The notes under the pieces: model-generated | The model's database searches: none | Seen by the model: the letters and a program-made list of their open reading frames with translations, nothing else | Told to the model about the DNA's origin: nothing | Source of the DNA: a bacterium | Lineage (GTDB): Bacteria; Bacillota; Clostridia; Oscillospirales; Oscillospiraceae | DNA: 29,454 bases | Assembly: GCA_004560375.1 (NCBI GenBank) | Contig: SFVC01000030.1 | Coordinates: 1-29,454 of the forward strand | Direction of reading: 5' to 3' | Made by a program: the position numbers and the translations under genes | In this document: positions 14,948 to 24,300 of the stretch, one piece after another | Layout of the letters: the number at the start of each line of letters is the position of its first letter | How positions within the stretch are numbered: position 1 is the first letter of the stretch

Positions 14948-16326
14948 TCCGAGAGTATAAAACCATCCAGGAGATCGCATCCCCGCTGATGATGGTCAAA
15001 ATGGTGGAGCACGTCACCTACGACGAGCTGGCCGAGGTGGAGCTGCCCAACGGCGACATCCGCCGGGGCAAGGTTCTGGAGGTCAACGGCGACACCGCCG
15101 TGGTGCAGCTCTTTGAGTCCGCCGCCGGCATCAACCTGGCCCAGTCCAAGGTGCGCTTCCTGGGGCACCCGCTCCAGTTGGGCGTGTCCAGCGATATGCT
15201 GGGCCGGGTCTTCAACGGCATGGGCCAGCCCATCGACGGCGGCCCCGCCATCCTGGCGGAGGAGTATCGGGACATCAACGGCCTGCCCATGAACCCCGCC
15301 GCCCGGGACTACCCGGACGAGTTTATCCAGACCGGCGTGTCCACCATCGACGGGCTGAATACCCTGGTGCGCGGCCAGAAGCTGCCGATTTTCTCCGGAT
15401 CCGGCCTGCCCCACGCCAACCTGGCCGCCCAGATCGCCCGTCAGGCCAAGGTGCTGGGGGACGACGCGGGTAACTTCGCCGTGGTGTTCGCCGCCATCGG
15501 CATCACCTTCGAGGAGTCCGAGTTCTTCGTCCAGGAGTTCAAGCGCACCGGCGCCATCGACCGCACGGTGCTGTTCACCAACCTGGCCGACGACCCCGCC
15601 GTGGAGCGTATCTCCACCCCCCGTATGGCGCTGACCGCCGCGGAGTACCTGGCCTTTGAAAAGGATATGCACGTGCTGGTCATTCTCACCGACATCACCA
15701 ACTACGCCGAGGCCCTGCGTGAGGTGTCCGCGGCGAAGAAGGAAGTCCCCGGCCGCCGCGGCTTCCCCGGCTACCTGTATACCGACCTGGCCACCATGTA
15801 CGAGCGGGCCGGCCGCCAGCTGGGCAAGCCCGGCTCCATCACCATGATCCCCATCCTCACCATGCCCGAGGACGACAAAACCCACCCCATCCCCGACCTG
15901 ACCGGGTATATCACCGAGGGCCAGATCATCCTGTCCCGCTCCCTGTACCGCCAGGGCATTAATCCCCCCGTGGACGTGCTGCCCTCCCTGTCCCGTCTGA
16001 AGGACAAGGGCATCGGCCCCGGCAAGACCCGGGAGGATCACGCCAACACCATGAACCAGCTCTTTGCGGCCTACTCCACCGGTAAGGACAACAAGGAGCT
16101 GATGTCCATCCTGGGCGAGGCGGCGCTGACCCCCACCGATCTGCTGTACGCCAAGTTCGCCGACGAGTTCGAGCGGCGGTACGTCAACCAGGGCTATGAG
16201 GAGAACCGCTCCATCGAGGAGACGCTGAACCTGGGCTGGGAGCTGCTGTCCATCCTGCCCACCGCCGAGCTGAAGCGGATCAAGCAGGAGTATATTGACA
16301 AGTATTTGCCGAAAAAGGATCAGTAA
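14944..16326 (+). CDS. ntpB: V-type ATPase regulatory subunit B
   Basis: A 460-residue protein homologous to subunit A but with the P-loop replaced by FSGSGLPH (residues 150-157), the hallmark of the non-catalytic B subunit. Family blocks include MLGRVFNGMGQPIDGGP, ITFEESEFFVQEFKRTGA, ILTDITNYAEALREVSAAK and SLSRLKDKGIGPGKTREDH, where the arginine that completes the catalytic site is expected. The GTG start overlaps the subunit A stop by 4 bp. Subunit D follows after 12 bases with AAGGAGG in the gap. Confidence 0.98.
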   Translation: MIREYKTIQEIASPLMMVKMVEHVTYDELAEVELPNGDIRRGKVLEVNGDTAVVQLFESAAGINLAQSKVRFLGHPLQLGVSSDMLGRVFNGMGQPIDGGPAILAEEYRDINGLPMNPAARDYPDEFIQTGVSTIDGLNTLVRGQKLPIFSGSGLPHANLAAQIARQAKVLGDDAGNFAVVFAAIGITFEESEFFVQEFKRTGAIDRTVLFTNLADDPAVERISTPRMALTAAEYLAFEKDMHVLVILTDITNYAEALREVSAAKKEVPGRRGFPGYLYTDLATMYERAGRQLGKPGSITMIPILTMPEDDKTHPIPDLTGYITEGQIILSRSLYRQGINPPVDVLPSLSRLKDKGIGPGKTREDHANTMNQLFAAYSTGKDNKELMSILGEAALTPTDLLYAKFADEFERRYVNQGYEENRSIEETLNLGWELLSILPTAELKRIKQEYIDKYLPKKDQ

Positions 16327-16338
16327 GGAGGGGTAAAC

Positions 16339-17052
16339 ATGGCAAACACCGTGGTAAACCCTACCCGAATGGAGCTCACCCGGCTGAAGGGCAAGCTGAA
16401 AACCGCCCAGCGGGGCCATAAGCTGCTCAAGGACAAGCGGGACGAGCTGATGAAGCAGTTCCTGGACACCGTGCGGGAGCTGCGGGCATTGCGGGCCCAG
16501 GTGGAGCAGGATCTCATGCGGGCCCACAGCTCCTTCACCGTGGCCTCCGCCCTGATGAGCGCCCAGGCCATGGAGCAGGCGCTGATGTACCCCAAGCAGA
16601 GCGTGGAGCTGACTATGACGTTCCAGAACATCATGTCGGTGAACGTTCCGGTGTACCACTACCAGACCCGCACCGATGACACTGGCGACATCTTCCCCTA
16701 CGGCTTTGCCGCCACCAGCGGCGAGCTGGACGCGGCGGTGTCCGCCCTGGGCGAGGTGTTCCAGAATATGCTGAAGCTGGCCGAGACGGAAAAGGCCGCC
16801 CAGCTCATGGCGGAGGAGATCGAAAAGACCCGCCGGCGCGTCAACGCCCTGGAGTATGTGGTCATACCCAACACCCAGGAGAACATCCGCTATATCACCA
16901 TGAAACTGGACGAGAACGACCGGTCTACCACCACCCGGCTGATGAAGGTCAAGGATATGTTACTGGCGGAAGCGCTGGAGGAGCGGAGGGCGGCCACCGA
17001 GGAGGCCGTCAAGACCTTCGGAAAGTCGGGCGGGACGCCGACAGAGATTTAA
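16339..17052 (+). CDS. ntpD: V-type ATPase subunit D (rotor axis)
   Basis: A 237-residue protein made mainly of two long helices that form the central coiled coil. It opens NPTRMELTRLKGKLKTAQRG, then HKLLKDKRDELMKQFL, the most conserved N-terminal block of the family. Near the C terminus, RRVNALEYVVIPNTQENIRY and the charged helix after it also match subunit D. It is the last gene of the operon, followed by a strong terminator. The downstream ntpH and ntpJ genes of the Enterococcus operon are absent. Confidence 0.96.
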   Translation: MANTVVNPTRMELTRLKGKLKTAQRGHKLLKDKRDELMKQFLDTVRELRALRAQVEQDLMRAHSSFTVASALMSAQAMEQALMYPKQSVELTMTFQNIMSVNVPVYHYQTRTDDTGDIFPYGFAATSGELDAAVSALGEVFQNMLKLAETEKAAQLMAEEIEKTRRRVNALEYVVIPNTQENIRYITMKLDENDRSTTTRLMKVKDMLLAEALEERRAATEEAVKTFGKSGGTPTEI

Positions 17053-17066
17053 AAATCGGTTGATCC

Positions 17067-17146
17067 CGTGGGCTGGCCCCACGCCCAAGGAAAAAAGAAC
17101 AGGCGGCGTTGTTTTCGGGAATGTACAAACAGCGCCGCCTGTCTTT
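17067..17146 (+). terminator. V-ATPase operon terminator
   Basis: The main stem pairs 17099-17114 with 17127-17142 (ACAGGCGGCG with CGCCGCCTGT, continued by GTTT with AAAC through one wobble and an adjacent pair), with a 12-base loop and then CTTTT. A small upstream hairpin, CGTGGG (17067-17072) with CCCACG (17078-17083), comes first. Confidence 0.9.
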
Positions 17147-17204
17147 TATCAAAGGAAAACAGGAGAGCCAATCAGAGCGTTACGGGAGGAAGGGGTGGAT
17201 TCTT

Positions 17205-17852
17205 ATGGCGAAGGCTCCAAGCTGCAGGGACTGCAAGTACTACTATGAAAATTGTGACCTGCCATGGCCGGTGTGCGAGCTAAATGAATTCCATTTTGAG
17301 GGCGATTACACAATCTGCGGGCAGTTTGAGCTGAAGTATGGATCTTCAACAAGTTCAAAATCCTCCGGCACGTCAAGGACGTCAAGCGCATCGGCCCGCC
17401 CTAAGGCCGCGCGTTCCTCCAGCCCTCTGGGCGGCATCCTTCTGCTGGTCGTCATTGTGCTGGTGGCGGTGATAGCGGTCATGGCCCTGTTCGGGAGAAA
17501 CGTAGAAGGCGGGCCGGAGCCCGGCCCGGCGTCCCCGGAAGAGAGCGCGCAGCCCGACAGCCCGTCCGGTTCCGGATATCTGCTCCCCACGGATACGGAG
17601 TACATCAGCGAAGCGGATCTGAGCGGGTTTACGCGGGAGGAGGTCACCCTGATCCGCAACGAGCTGTTTGCCCGCCACGGGTACAATTTCAGCAGCCAGT
17701 CAATCCGCGCCTACTTTGAGGCCCAGAGCTGGTATGAGCCCGTGCCCGGCGTAGACGCCTCCAGCTTTGACCCCGCGGTGTTCAACGAGTATGAGGTGAA
17801 AAACCTTGCCACCATTCTCGCCTTTGAGCAAAGCATGGGCTGGCGATCCTGA
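17205..17852 (+). CDS. Membrane protein with Cys-rich N terminus and C-terminal YARHG domain
   Basis: A 215-residue protein. The N-terminal 45 residues carry five Cys (7, 10, 17, 24, 38), beginning CRDCKYYYENC, which may bind a metal. A Ser-rich low-complexity stretch (46-74) leads to one membrane segment (about 75-97, GGILLLVVIVLVAVIAVMAL). After a Pro/Ser linker comes a YARHG domain (about 133-205), recognised by RNELFARHGYNF and FEAQSWYEPV. YARHG domains are extracytoplasmic and probably bind wall or peptidoglycan, without a proven function. The Cys part would then be cytoplasmic. The ATG at 17205 follows GGGAGGAAGGGG; the frame opens earlier at 17109 but that part overlaps the ATPase terminator. 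Confidence 0.85.
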   Translation: MAKAPSCRDCKYYYENCDLPWPVCELNEFHFEGDYTICGQFELKYGSSTSSKSSGTSRTSSASARPKAARSSSPLGGILLLVVIVLVAVIAVMALFGRNVEGGPEPGPASPEESAQPDSPSGSGYLLPTDTEYISEADLSGFTREEVTLIRNELFARHGYNFSSQSIRAYFEAQSWYEPVPGVDASSFDPAVFNEYEVKNLATILAFEQSMGWRS

Positions 17853-17963
17853 GCCGGAACAGGCCGCACCCGATCCCCCTGATGCCGGCAAAGCTGCCGG
17901 CGATGAAAGACCGCTACGCTCCAAATCCAGCGGCGGTCGGCAAGATCGCGGCACCCATCCCAG

Positions 17964-17998
17964 GCGTCCCTCCCTCGTGCGGGGAGGGACGCTTTTTT
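17964..17998 (+). terminator. Terminator after the YARHG gene
   Basis: GCGTCCCTCCC (17964-17974) pairs exactly with 17982-17992 and is followed by six T. The remainder of 17853-18045 shows a GCCGGC-aaagct-GCCGGC mini-hairpin and no gene. Confidence 0.92.
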
Positions 17999-18045
17999 GC
18001 CTAAAACCATAGACTGGGACAGCAAATTGTAAGGAGGCTCTCTCC

Positions 18046-19512
18046 ATGAAGCTGTCTCAGCTCTTGGCCGCCGCCGGGGCGGACTGTCCCCGGGAAGCGG
18101 ACATCTCCGCCCTCACCTGCGATGCCCGGGAGGTGATCCCCGGGGCGTTGTTCGCCGCCCTGCCCGGGGCCCGGGCCGACGGCCGCGACTTCATCCCCCA
18201 GGCCCTGGCCCAGGGGGCGTCCGCTGTGATCTGCGCCCCACCCCTGCCGGAGGGAGTGAACGGCGCGGCCTTTAAGGATCCCAGGGCGGCCTTTGCCCGG
18301 ATCGCGGCCCAGTTTTACGGCCACCCCGCCCGGCGGCTCACCCTCATCGCCGTCACCGGCACCAAGGGCAAAACCACCACCGCCCATATGCTGCGGGAGA
18401 TTTTCTCCGCCGCCGGGTACAAAACCGGCATGATCGGCACCCTGGGAGCCTATATCGGACGTACGCAGCTGGCGGACGTGTCACAGGCGACCCCCAACAC
18501 CACCCCCGAGCCCGCCGCCCTCCACCGCACCCTGCGTCAGATGGCGGACGCCGGGTGCACCCATGTGGTGCTGGAGGTGTCCTCCCAGGCCATGAAGCTG
18601 CGGCGGGTGGAGGGCATTGTCTTTGACGCCGCCCTGTTCCTTAACCTCACCCCCGACCACATCGGCGGGGCCGAGCACGCCGACTTCGACGAATACCGCG
18701 CCTGCAAGGCCGCCCTGTTCCGCCAGTGTCGCCTGGCCCTGGGCAACGCTGACGACCCCAGCTGGCCCGTGATGGCACAACAGGTCCCTTCTTCCGCCCC
18801 CATCTTCACCTTCGGCTTCGGCTGGGGGGCGGATGTGCAGGGGCTGGCGGCGGGGCCGGATCCCGACCGTCCCTTTGCCACCCGTCTGGAGATGGCGGGC
18901 GCCGCCCCCTACCACATTCCTCTGCCCGGGCGGTTCAACGCCCAAAACGCCCTGGCCGCCGTGGCCTTGGGGCGGGTTCTGGGCCTGGACGACGGCGCCA
19001 TCCGGGCGGGGCTGGCCCACACCTCCGTGCCCGGGCGGGCCCAGCGGTATCCCGCCCCCGCCCCCTTCTCCGTGTTCATCGACTACGCCCACAACGGCGA
19101 CAGCCTGCGCTCTCTGCTGTCCGCGCTGGGGGAGTGCCGTCCCCGGCGGATCCTGCTGGTGTTCGGCGCGGGGGGCGACCGCCCCAGGCTCCGCCGGACG
19201 GACATGGGCCGGGCCGCCGCCCAAGGGGCGGACTACGCCATTTTGACGGAGGATAACCCCCGTTCCGAGCGGACGGAGGACATCTGCGCGGACATTGAGC
19301 GCGCCATCGCCGGGGCTATCCCCACGGAGGTGATCCCCGACCGGGCCGCCGCCATCCTCCGGGCTCTGGAGCTGGCGGAGCCGGGGGACGCGGTGGTGCT
19401 GGCGGGCAAGGGCCACGAGGGGTACATTGAGGAAAACGGCGTGCGCCGGCCCTTTTCGGAGTGGGCGGTGCTGGACGGGTATTTTCAAGGAAAGGAACAG
19501 GCCGCCGGATAA
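18046..19512 (+). CDS. murE: MurE, UDP-MurNAc-tripeptide (meso-diaminopimelate) ligase
   Basis: A 488-residue Mur ligase, normal length. The N-terminal UDP-MurNAc-binding domain has LTCDAREVIPGALFAALPG. The ATP-binding loop GTKGKTT is at residues 105-111. The central domain includes NTTPEPAALHRTLRQM, LEVSSQAMKLRRVEGI and HADFDEYRACKAALF, with the carbamylated-Lys region. The C-terminal domain has the DNPR motif at residues 403-406, which selects meso-diaminopimelate rather than lysine, plus GKGHEGYIEENG. It adds the third residue of the peptidoglycan stem peptide in the cytoplasm. AAGGAGG lies eight bases before the ATG. It stands alone rather than in a mur-fts cluster, so another copy elsewhere in the genome is possible. 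Confidence 0.93.
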   Translation: MKLSQLLAAAGADCPREADISALTCDAREVIPGALFAALPGARADGRDFIPQALAQGASAVICAPPLPEGVNGAAFKDPRAAFARIAAQFYGHPARRLTLIAVTGTKGKTTTAHMLREIFSAAGYKTGMIGTLGAYIGRTQLADVSQATPNTTPEPAALHRTLRQMADAGCTHVVLEVSSQAMKLRRVEGIVFDAALFLNLTPDHIGGAEHADFDEYRACKAALFRQCRLALGNADDPSWPVMAQQVPSSAPIFTFGFGWGADVQGLAAGPDPDRPFATRLEMAGAAPYHIPLPGRFNAQNALAAVALGRVLGLDDGAIRAGLAHTSVPGRAQRYPAPAPFSVFIDYAHNGDSLRSLLSALGECRPRRILLVFGAGGDRPRLRRTDMGRAAAQGADYAILTEDNPRSERTEDICADIERAIAGAIPTEVIPDRAAAILRALELAEPGDAVVLAGKGHEGYIEENGVRRPFSEWAVLDGYFQGKEQAAG

Positions 19513-19518
19513 TCAGAA

Positions 19519-19554
19519 AACGCGGCCCATCCCCAGTGTGGGGTGGGCCGCGTT
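19519..19554. terminator. Bidirectional terminator between murE and the VanZ gene
   Basis: AACGCGGCCCA with CCCC (19519-19534) pairs with 19540-19554, with one bulged T at 19530. It lies six bases after the murE stop and ends three bases short of the stop codon of the convergent minus-strand gene. The A-rich left flank gives a T run for minus-strand transcripts. Confidence 0.85.
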
Positions 19555-19557
19555 CTG

Positions 19558-20991
19558 CTATGCCAGGGCGGGAACAAAGACCTGCCAGGGCCGTCCGTCC
19601 CGGAGTTCCTCGTCCTGATCGTCTGAGAGGGTGAAGTAGTACACGGGCTGGCGGTAGCCCTTGCTGTCGGTGAGGTATTCCAGATCGCACGCCACAACAT
19701 GAACCTCCGCCGAAGCCAGCCGGCTGAAGCTGTAGGTGTTTTTGCTGTCGAAGCGGCCCGCCCGCAGGCGGTCGTAGGCCTCCCGCTCCGAGATCACCGG
19801 GGCGTCCCCGTGGAGGGTGACGGCGGTCATGGTGCTGTTTACCTCGTAGAGGGCGCCGCCCTTGGCGATCCGGCACTCCAGCGCACCGTTGTAGAACACG
19901 CCGTCCTCCTCCGCGTTGGCGGCGCGGAGGGTGTATTTCCCTTTGCCCTCGTCGAAAAACTGGGCGGCGGCGGGGACGGGGATGCCCAGCCCTTCCAGAG
20001 CGGCGCGAAGCTCCGTTTCGGTGATGGCGTCCCAGTTGTCCTCACCCCAGCTGTCCACCCGGTAGTCGCTGTATTGGTAGGAACGGTCATTGTAATTCAC
20101 AATGATGCAGAAGGTGCTGTGATCGGAGTAGTAGGCGGTGTTGTCGTAGTATTCGATGTCAAACCACTGACCGGTGATATCCACCCCCCGGCGGCGGGCG
20201 AAGTCCAGGGCGAACTCGTCGCAGCTCTCCTTGGTGAAGGGCTCCGCCCAGTACACCCCGGCGGGGCCGGGCTGGTCGGACAGCGCACAGTCCAGCACCC
20301 AGCTCGTCTGGCTGGTGTCGGCGGGGGCCACGGGAACGGGGCCGTCCGCCAGATTGCCGTAGGGCTGGAGGCGGTAGGCCAGGAAGATCCCCGCCAGCAC
20401 GGCGGCGGACAGAACGGGCAGAATGCTGTGAAGTGCCAGCGCTTTCCACGCCCGCCGGGAGAAGCTCTGGACGATGCGGCACAGGCAGTACCCCAGCATG
20501 GCCCCCAGGGTGTTGCAGAACAGGTCGTCCACGTCGGCCTGCCCCCGGCCGGTGACAAACTGAAGGGCCTCCACCAGAAGGGATGCGCCCACCCCCGCCG
20601 CCAGCATCTGATACCACCGCTGAAACCGGGGAAAGGCCAAGGGCAAAAGAATACCAAACGGGATAAACATGGTGATATTCAACAGCGGGTTGAGCCAAAC
20701 CTGGAGGGTAAAGGTGTTCCACGCCTCCCAAAAGGCCAGCAGGAAGCAGGTCTGCACGGGCATCCGGCCGCCATTCCCCATGCGAAGCAGCAGGGTGACG
20801 GTGACCAGCCCGCCCAGATAGCACATCAGCAGGAGCAGGGCGGCGGCCTGCTTTTTGGGAACGGGGCGGCCCTGCTCCCGCCGCCGTTCACAGTATTGGA
20901 ACAGCAGCACGCCGCCAAACAGGGCGGCCAGCAGCGCCGGGCCCACGGCCTTGGAAAAGTGCGTCAAAATGGTGTCGATGAAGCTGTGCAC
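19558..20991 (-). CDS. VanZ-domain membrane protein with long C-terminal extracytoplasmic region
   Basis: A 477-residue protein. Residues 1 to about 190 form a VanZ-like membrane domain with five or so helices, including NPLLNITMFIPFGILLPLAF and LLVEALQFVTGRGQADVDDL followed by FCNTLGAMLGY. One more membrane helix follows, then about 240 residues predicted outside the cell, rich in Tyr and Asp and ending PVYYFTLSDDQDEELRDGRP; I do not recognise this region. VanZ proteins give low-level teicoplanin resistance in some hosts but most family members have no known role. An ATG exists at 21024, but a TATAAT box overlaps it, and the GTG at 20991 has AAAGGAG eight bases upstream, so the GTG is chosen. 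Confidence 0.82.
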   Translation of the reverse strand: MHSFIDTILTHFSKAVGPALLAALFGGVLLFQYCERRREQGRPVPKKQAAALLLLMCYLGGLVTVTLLLRMGNGGRMPVQTCFLLAFWEAWNTFTLQVWLNPLLNITMFIPFGILLPLAFPRFQRWYQMLAAGVGASLLVEALQFVTGRGQADVDDLFCNTLGAMLGYCLCRIVQSFSRRAWKALALHSILPVLSAAVLAGIFLAYRLQPYGNLADGPVPVAPADTSQTSWVLDCALSDQPGPAGVYWAEPFTKESCDEFALDFARRRGVDITGQWFDIEYYDNTAYYSDHSTFCIIVNYNDRSYQYSDYRVDSWGEDNWDAITETELRAALEGLGIPVPAAAQFFDEGKGKYTLRAANAEEDGVFYNGALECRIAKGGALYEVNSTMTAVTLHGDAPVISEREAYDRLRAGRFDSKNTYSFSRLASAEVHVVACDLEYLTDSKGYRQPVYYFTLSDDQDEELRDGRPWQVFVPALA

Positions 20992-21022
20992 GGCGGTTTC
21001 TCCTTTCTCTGTGTCTGCTCCC

Positions 21023-21028
21023 ATTATA
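21023..21028 (-). promoter_or_regulatory. -10 box of the VanZ-gene promoter
   Basis: A perfect TATAAT on the minus strand covers 21028-21023. No clear -35 partner is seen 16-18 bases upstream. A transcript from here would begin after the ATG at 21024, which supports the GTG start at 20991. Confidence 0.5.
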
Positions 21029-21068
21029 GCAGGAGGCGCGGAGAAATGACTGACGGCTTCCCCACAAA

Positions 21069-21138
21069 TTTCTTGCGATTTTCTTACGATTTGAGGAGAC
21101 GCACGGTGAAGCCCTCACCTGGGGGTGGGCTTCACCGT
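21069..21138. promoter_or_regulatory. Tandem 11-bp repeats and strong hairpin between the divergent VanZ and SLH genes
   Basis: TTTCTTGCGAT (21069-21079) is followed directly by TTTCTTACGAT (21080-21090), one mismatch apart, resembling a regulator-binding tandem repeat. A 12-bp perfect stem pairs ACGGTGAAGCCC (21103-21114) with 21127-21138 and can be extended inside by CACC/GGTG. Neither strand has a T run next to it, so it is not an obvious terminator. Confidence 0.5.
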
Positions 21139-21208
21139 CCATGTCGAGGCACGTGCTTTTACAAATTTTGGGGCGGGATTATTGTAGCATAAATTGGCGC
21201 TTTTCGTC

Positions 21209-21305
21209 ACTTTTTCGAGGGAAAGAGGATGGCCCATCCTATCATGGGTTTTGGGCGGATTTTGCCTCCGAAAGGGTCAAAAATTTGTAAGGAGGAAACA
21301 ATCCA
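21209..21305 (+). repeat. Conserved SLH-gene leader, copy 2
   Basis: Positions 21209-21268 are identical, in inverted orientation, to 721-780. Within it AGGATG (21226-21231) pairs with CATCCT (21235-21240), and the overlapping CCCAT (21233-21237) pairs with ATGGG (21244-21248), so only one hairpin can form at a time. The block ends in GGGTCAAAAATTTG and TAAGGAGG, the ribosome-binding site of the SLH gene at 21306. The upstream 21139-21208 is AT-rich, with TTTACA at 21158-21163 but no clear -10 partner. Confidence 0.85.
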
Positions 21306-24300
21306 ATGAGAAACTTGAAGAAGTTCCTCGCGCTGGTTCTGGCGATGATGATGACCCTGTCTCTGATGGTTACCGTCAACGCCGCTACTACCAGCGACTT
21401 CACGGACAAGGATGCCGTGAACGAGAAGTTCACCGAGGCCATCGATGTCCTGAAGGGCATGGGTGTGTTCGAGGGCTATGAGGACGGCACCTTCCAGCCC
21501 AAGGGCGAGATTACCCGTGCCGAGGTGGCGACTATCGTCTACCGCCTGGCCACCGGCGACGCCGAGGGCGTCCAGGCCCACCTGTACAAGGACTATCAGA
21601 AGTTTGACGACGTGAAATCCGACCACTGGGCCGCCGGCTACATCAACTACTGCGCCAACGCCGAGTGGATCGCCGGCTACGGCAACGGCAAGTTCGGCCC
21701 CAGCGACAAGGTGACCGGCTATCAGGCCGCCGCCATGATCCTGCGGGCTGTGGGCTACGGCAAGAACAACGAGTTCGTGGGCCCCACCTGGCAGGTACAG
21801 GTGGCCAACGTCACCCGCAGCGAGGGCCTGCTGGTGAACGTGGACAACACCAACTACGCCAACACCCTGAACTACAACGCCACCCGTGAGCTGGTGGCCG
21901 AGATCCTGTTCCGGGCTGCCAACATCCCCACCGTCACCTGGACGATGCTGGGCGGGTACAACAAGTACACCACCCCGCTGGCTACCGGCGGCGTCCTTAA
22001 TGACTCCCTGGGTTACGCCAACTACGGCCTGACCCACGCCACCGGCATCGTGCAGGCCAATGAGAACACCGGCCTGGCCGACAACACCACCCGCGTGACC
22101 CTGACCCGCAACGTCGACACAGGCAAGCCCGCTCATCTCACCAGCGGGAGCTATGACGCGGCGACCTATGATTATGCCGACGCCAACCGCACCAACCTGA
22201 AGTACAAGTCCGGGCTGGACATGATCGGCCATAAGGTGGAGTTCTGGTTCGATGACACCGGCCGCGGCGTCACCCAGAGCACCGCCAAGACTGTTTACGC
22301 CCTGACCGACAAGGTGGTTAAGAGCCAGCTGGTTTATACCAATGGTAATCCCGTCCTGACAACGGCTGACCCTAACTCCTTGGGCAGCATCGCTACCGAC
22401 TCCCGCATCGGCTTCAAGACCACCAGCCATGATGGCGGCACCGAGGTGGATGCTTACTACAGCGCCGGCTTCGGCCCCTTGGCTCTGAAGAATTCTACTG
22501 CTGACTTAACCGAGCTTAACGCAAATGACGATGGTAAGTACAAAGCCAGGCATGGCCGCTATGTGGTAATCTCCAACAGCACCAACAAGCAGGTGGATGT
22601 GGTGATCGCCGCAAATATCCAGATTGGTAAGATCTCCGGTGTGGACAACATCAACTCTACCAAGACTGTGACCCACGGCACCCTCGGCGGCTCCCATACT
22701 GCTTACAGCGTTGGTACCGGCGTGCTTGCACAGGACGATCTGCTGGGTGATTCCTGCACTACTCTGGGTGCTTATGTGGTGGGCAACGCTATCGGCACCG
22801 TTAACACCGGTGGCGCTACCAAGGCCAGCGATCTGGCCTCCGGCAATCTGAAGGGCTGGGTGCTGAACGAGATGACCAAGACCGTCACTGGCACGGTTAC
22901 CGCCTACCACACCGGCTCTACTGCGACCACTCTGGAGCGGAACGTGGATCCCGACTACGTGACGCTGAGCGACGGTTCCAAGCTGGAGAAGTCCCTGCTG
23001 TACCAGTTCAACCCCGGCACTCCCAACAATGTGCCCCAGCTGGCCAACATGAGCGACTTCGAGGCCGGCAACTACAAGTTCTGGCTGGACAGCGACGGCA
23101 AGTTCATGGCCGCCCAGCGCATCTACGGCACTGAGTTCCTCTACGGCACCTACGCCGACGCGGAGCAGGCCACCAGCACCTCCACCTTTAAGTACTTCAT
23201 GACCGGCGTGACCCTGGACGGCGAGATCGTCACCAAGGAGTTCACCAACTGGAACTCCGCCAAGTTCAACGGCGATATGACCGCCATGGGCGCACCCTAC
23301 CGCAATACCACCTCCAGCACCAACAACACCGGCATCGGCAATGAGGGCAAGTATAAGGGCTTCGTGGTGAACGACACCGCCCTGACCGCCGGCTTCGCGG
23401 CCCATGTCACTAACATTAACGGCACTGACACTGGTATCAGCGGCGCCGCCAACGCGCCCCGGCCCAACCAGATCGGCGTGCAGAGCGAGAATGTTACCGC
23501 GCACTATGCGACCGGCTACTTCTGGAACAGCGCCAACCTGAACATCACCACGCGGGACGCCAATGTGGGCGCTGTGAAGGCTGCTGAGAGCGGCATTACC
23601 GGCTACAACACCGCTGGCAACGCCCCCGTGTACCTGACCAACGACACCAAGTTCATCCTGGTGTCCGGCCACGGCACCGACACCCTGAAGGTGGAGAAGT
23701 TCACCGGCCTGAAGGAACTGCTGGGCAGCCAGAACGTGGTAAGCATCAATACCGCCAGCAAGTATCTGTTCTACTACACCACCAGCAACTATCAGTATGC
23801 CAGCACCACTACAGGTAACTCCGCCCAGAAGATCGACACCATCATTATGCCTGCCAACGCGGTGCGCCGCAGCGCTTCTGTGTACTTCTACGGCGGCACG
23901 GATCCCGTGCTCAAGTCCACCGTTAACAGCACCTTGGACGCCGAGAAGTTCGCGCTGTATCAGAACGGCGAGAAGGTGGAGGTGTGGCTGAAGGCTGTGG
24001 GCGGCACCACCAAGAATGGTTTCCGGAATTCCGGCGACACAGGCGCTGACGCTAACGAGGGCTTCTACACCTTGGTGCCTGAGGCCGGCGATCCTATCGC
24101 GCCCGATGGCCAGCCCATTTACAGGGCTGTCGCTGTGGCGGACGCTGACCTGTCCGGCTACGGCATTGTCAACACTGACAACACCAGGAGCAGCGGCGCG
24201 AAGGCCTTCAAGGCCCGTGTTGAGAACACGACCATTGGAACCATTGGCACTGTCACTTACAACACGGCCAACGCCAAGGTGGTAAGCTTCGCGGGCCCGA

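Noticed and set aside
19699..21192. 497-codon plus-strand frame opposite the VanZ-domain gene
   Set aside because: The minus strand has VanZ motifs, a ribosome-binding site and a -10 box. The plus product is shadow-like.
21207..22430. 407-codon minus-strand open frame across the SLH leader and gene
   Set aside because: It is the complement of a clear SLH gene and its product is Val/Gly/His-rich without motifs. The frame at 22506-23672 is rejected for the same reason.
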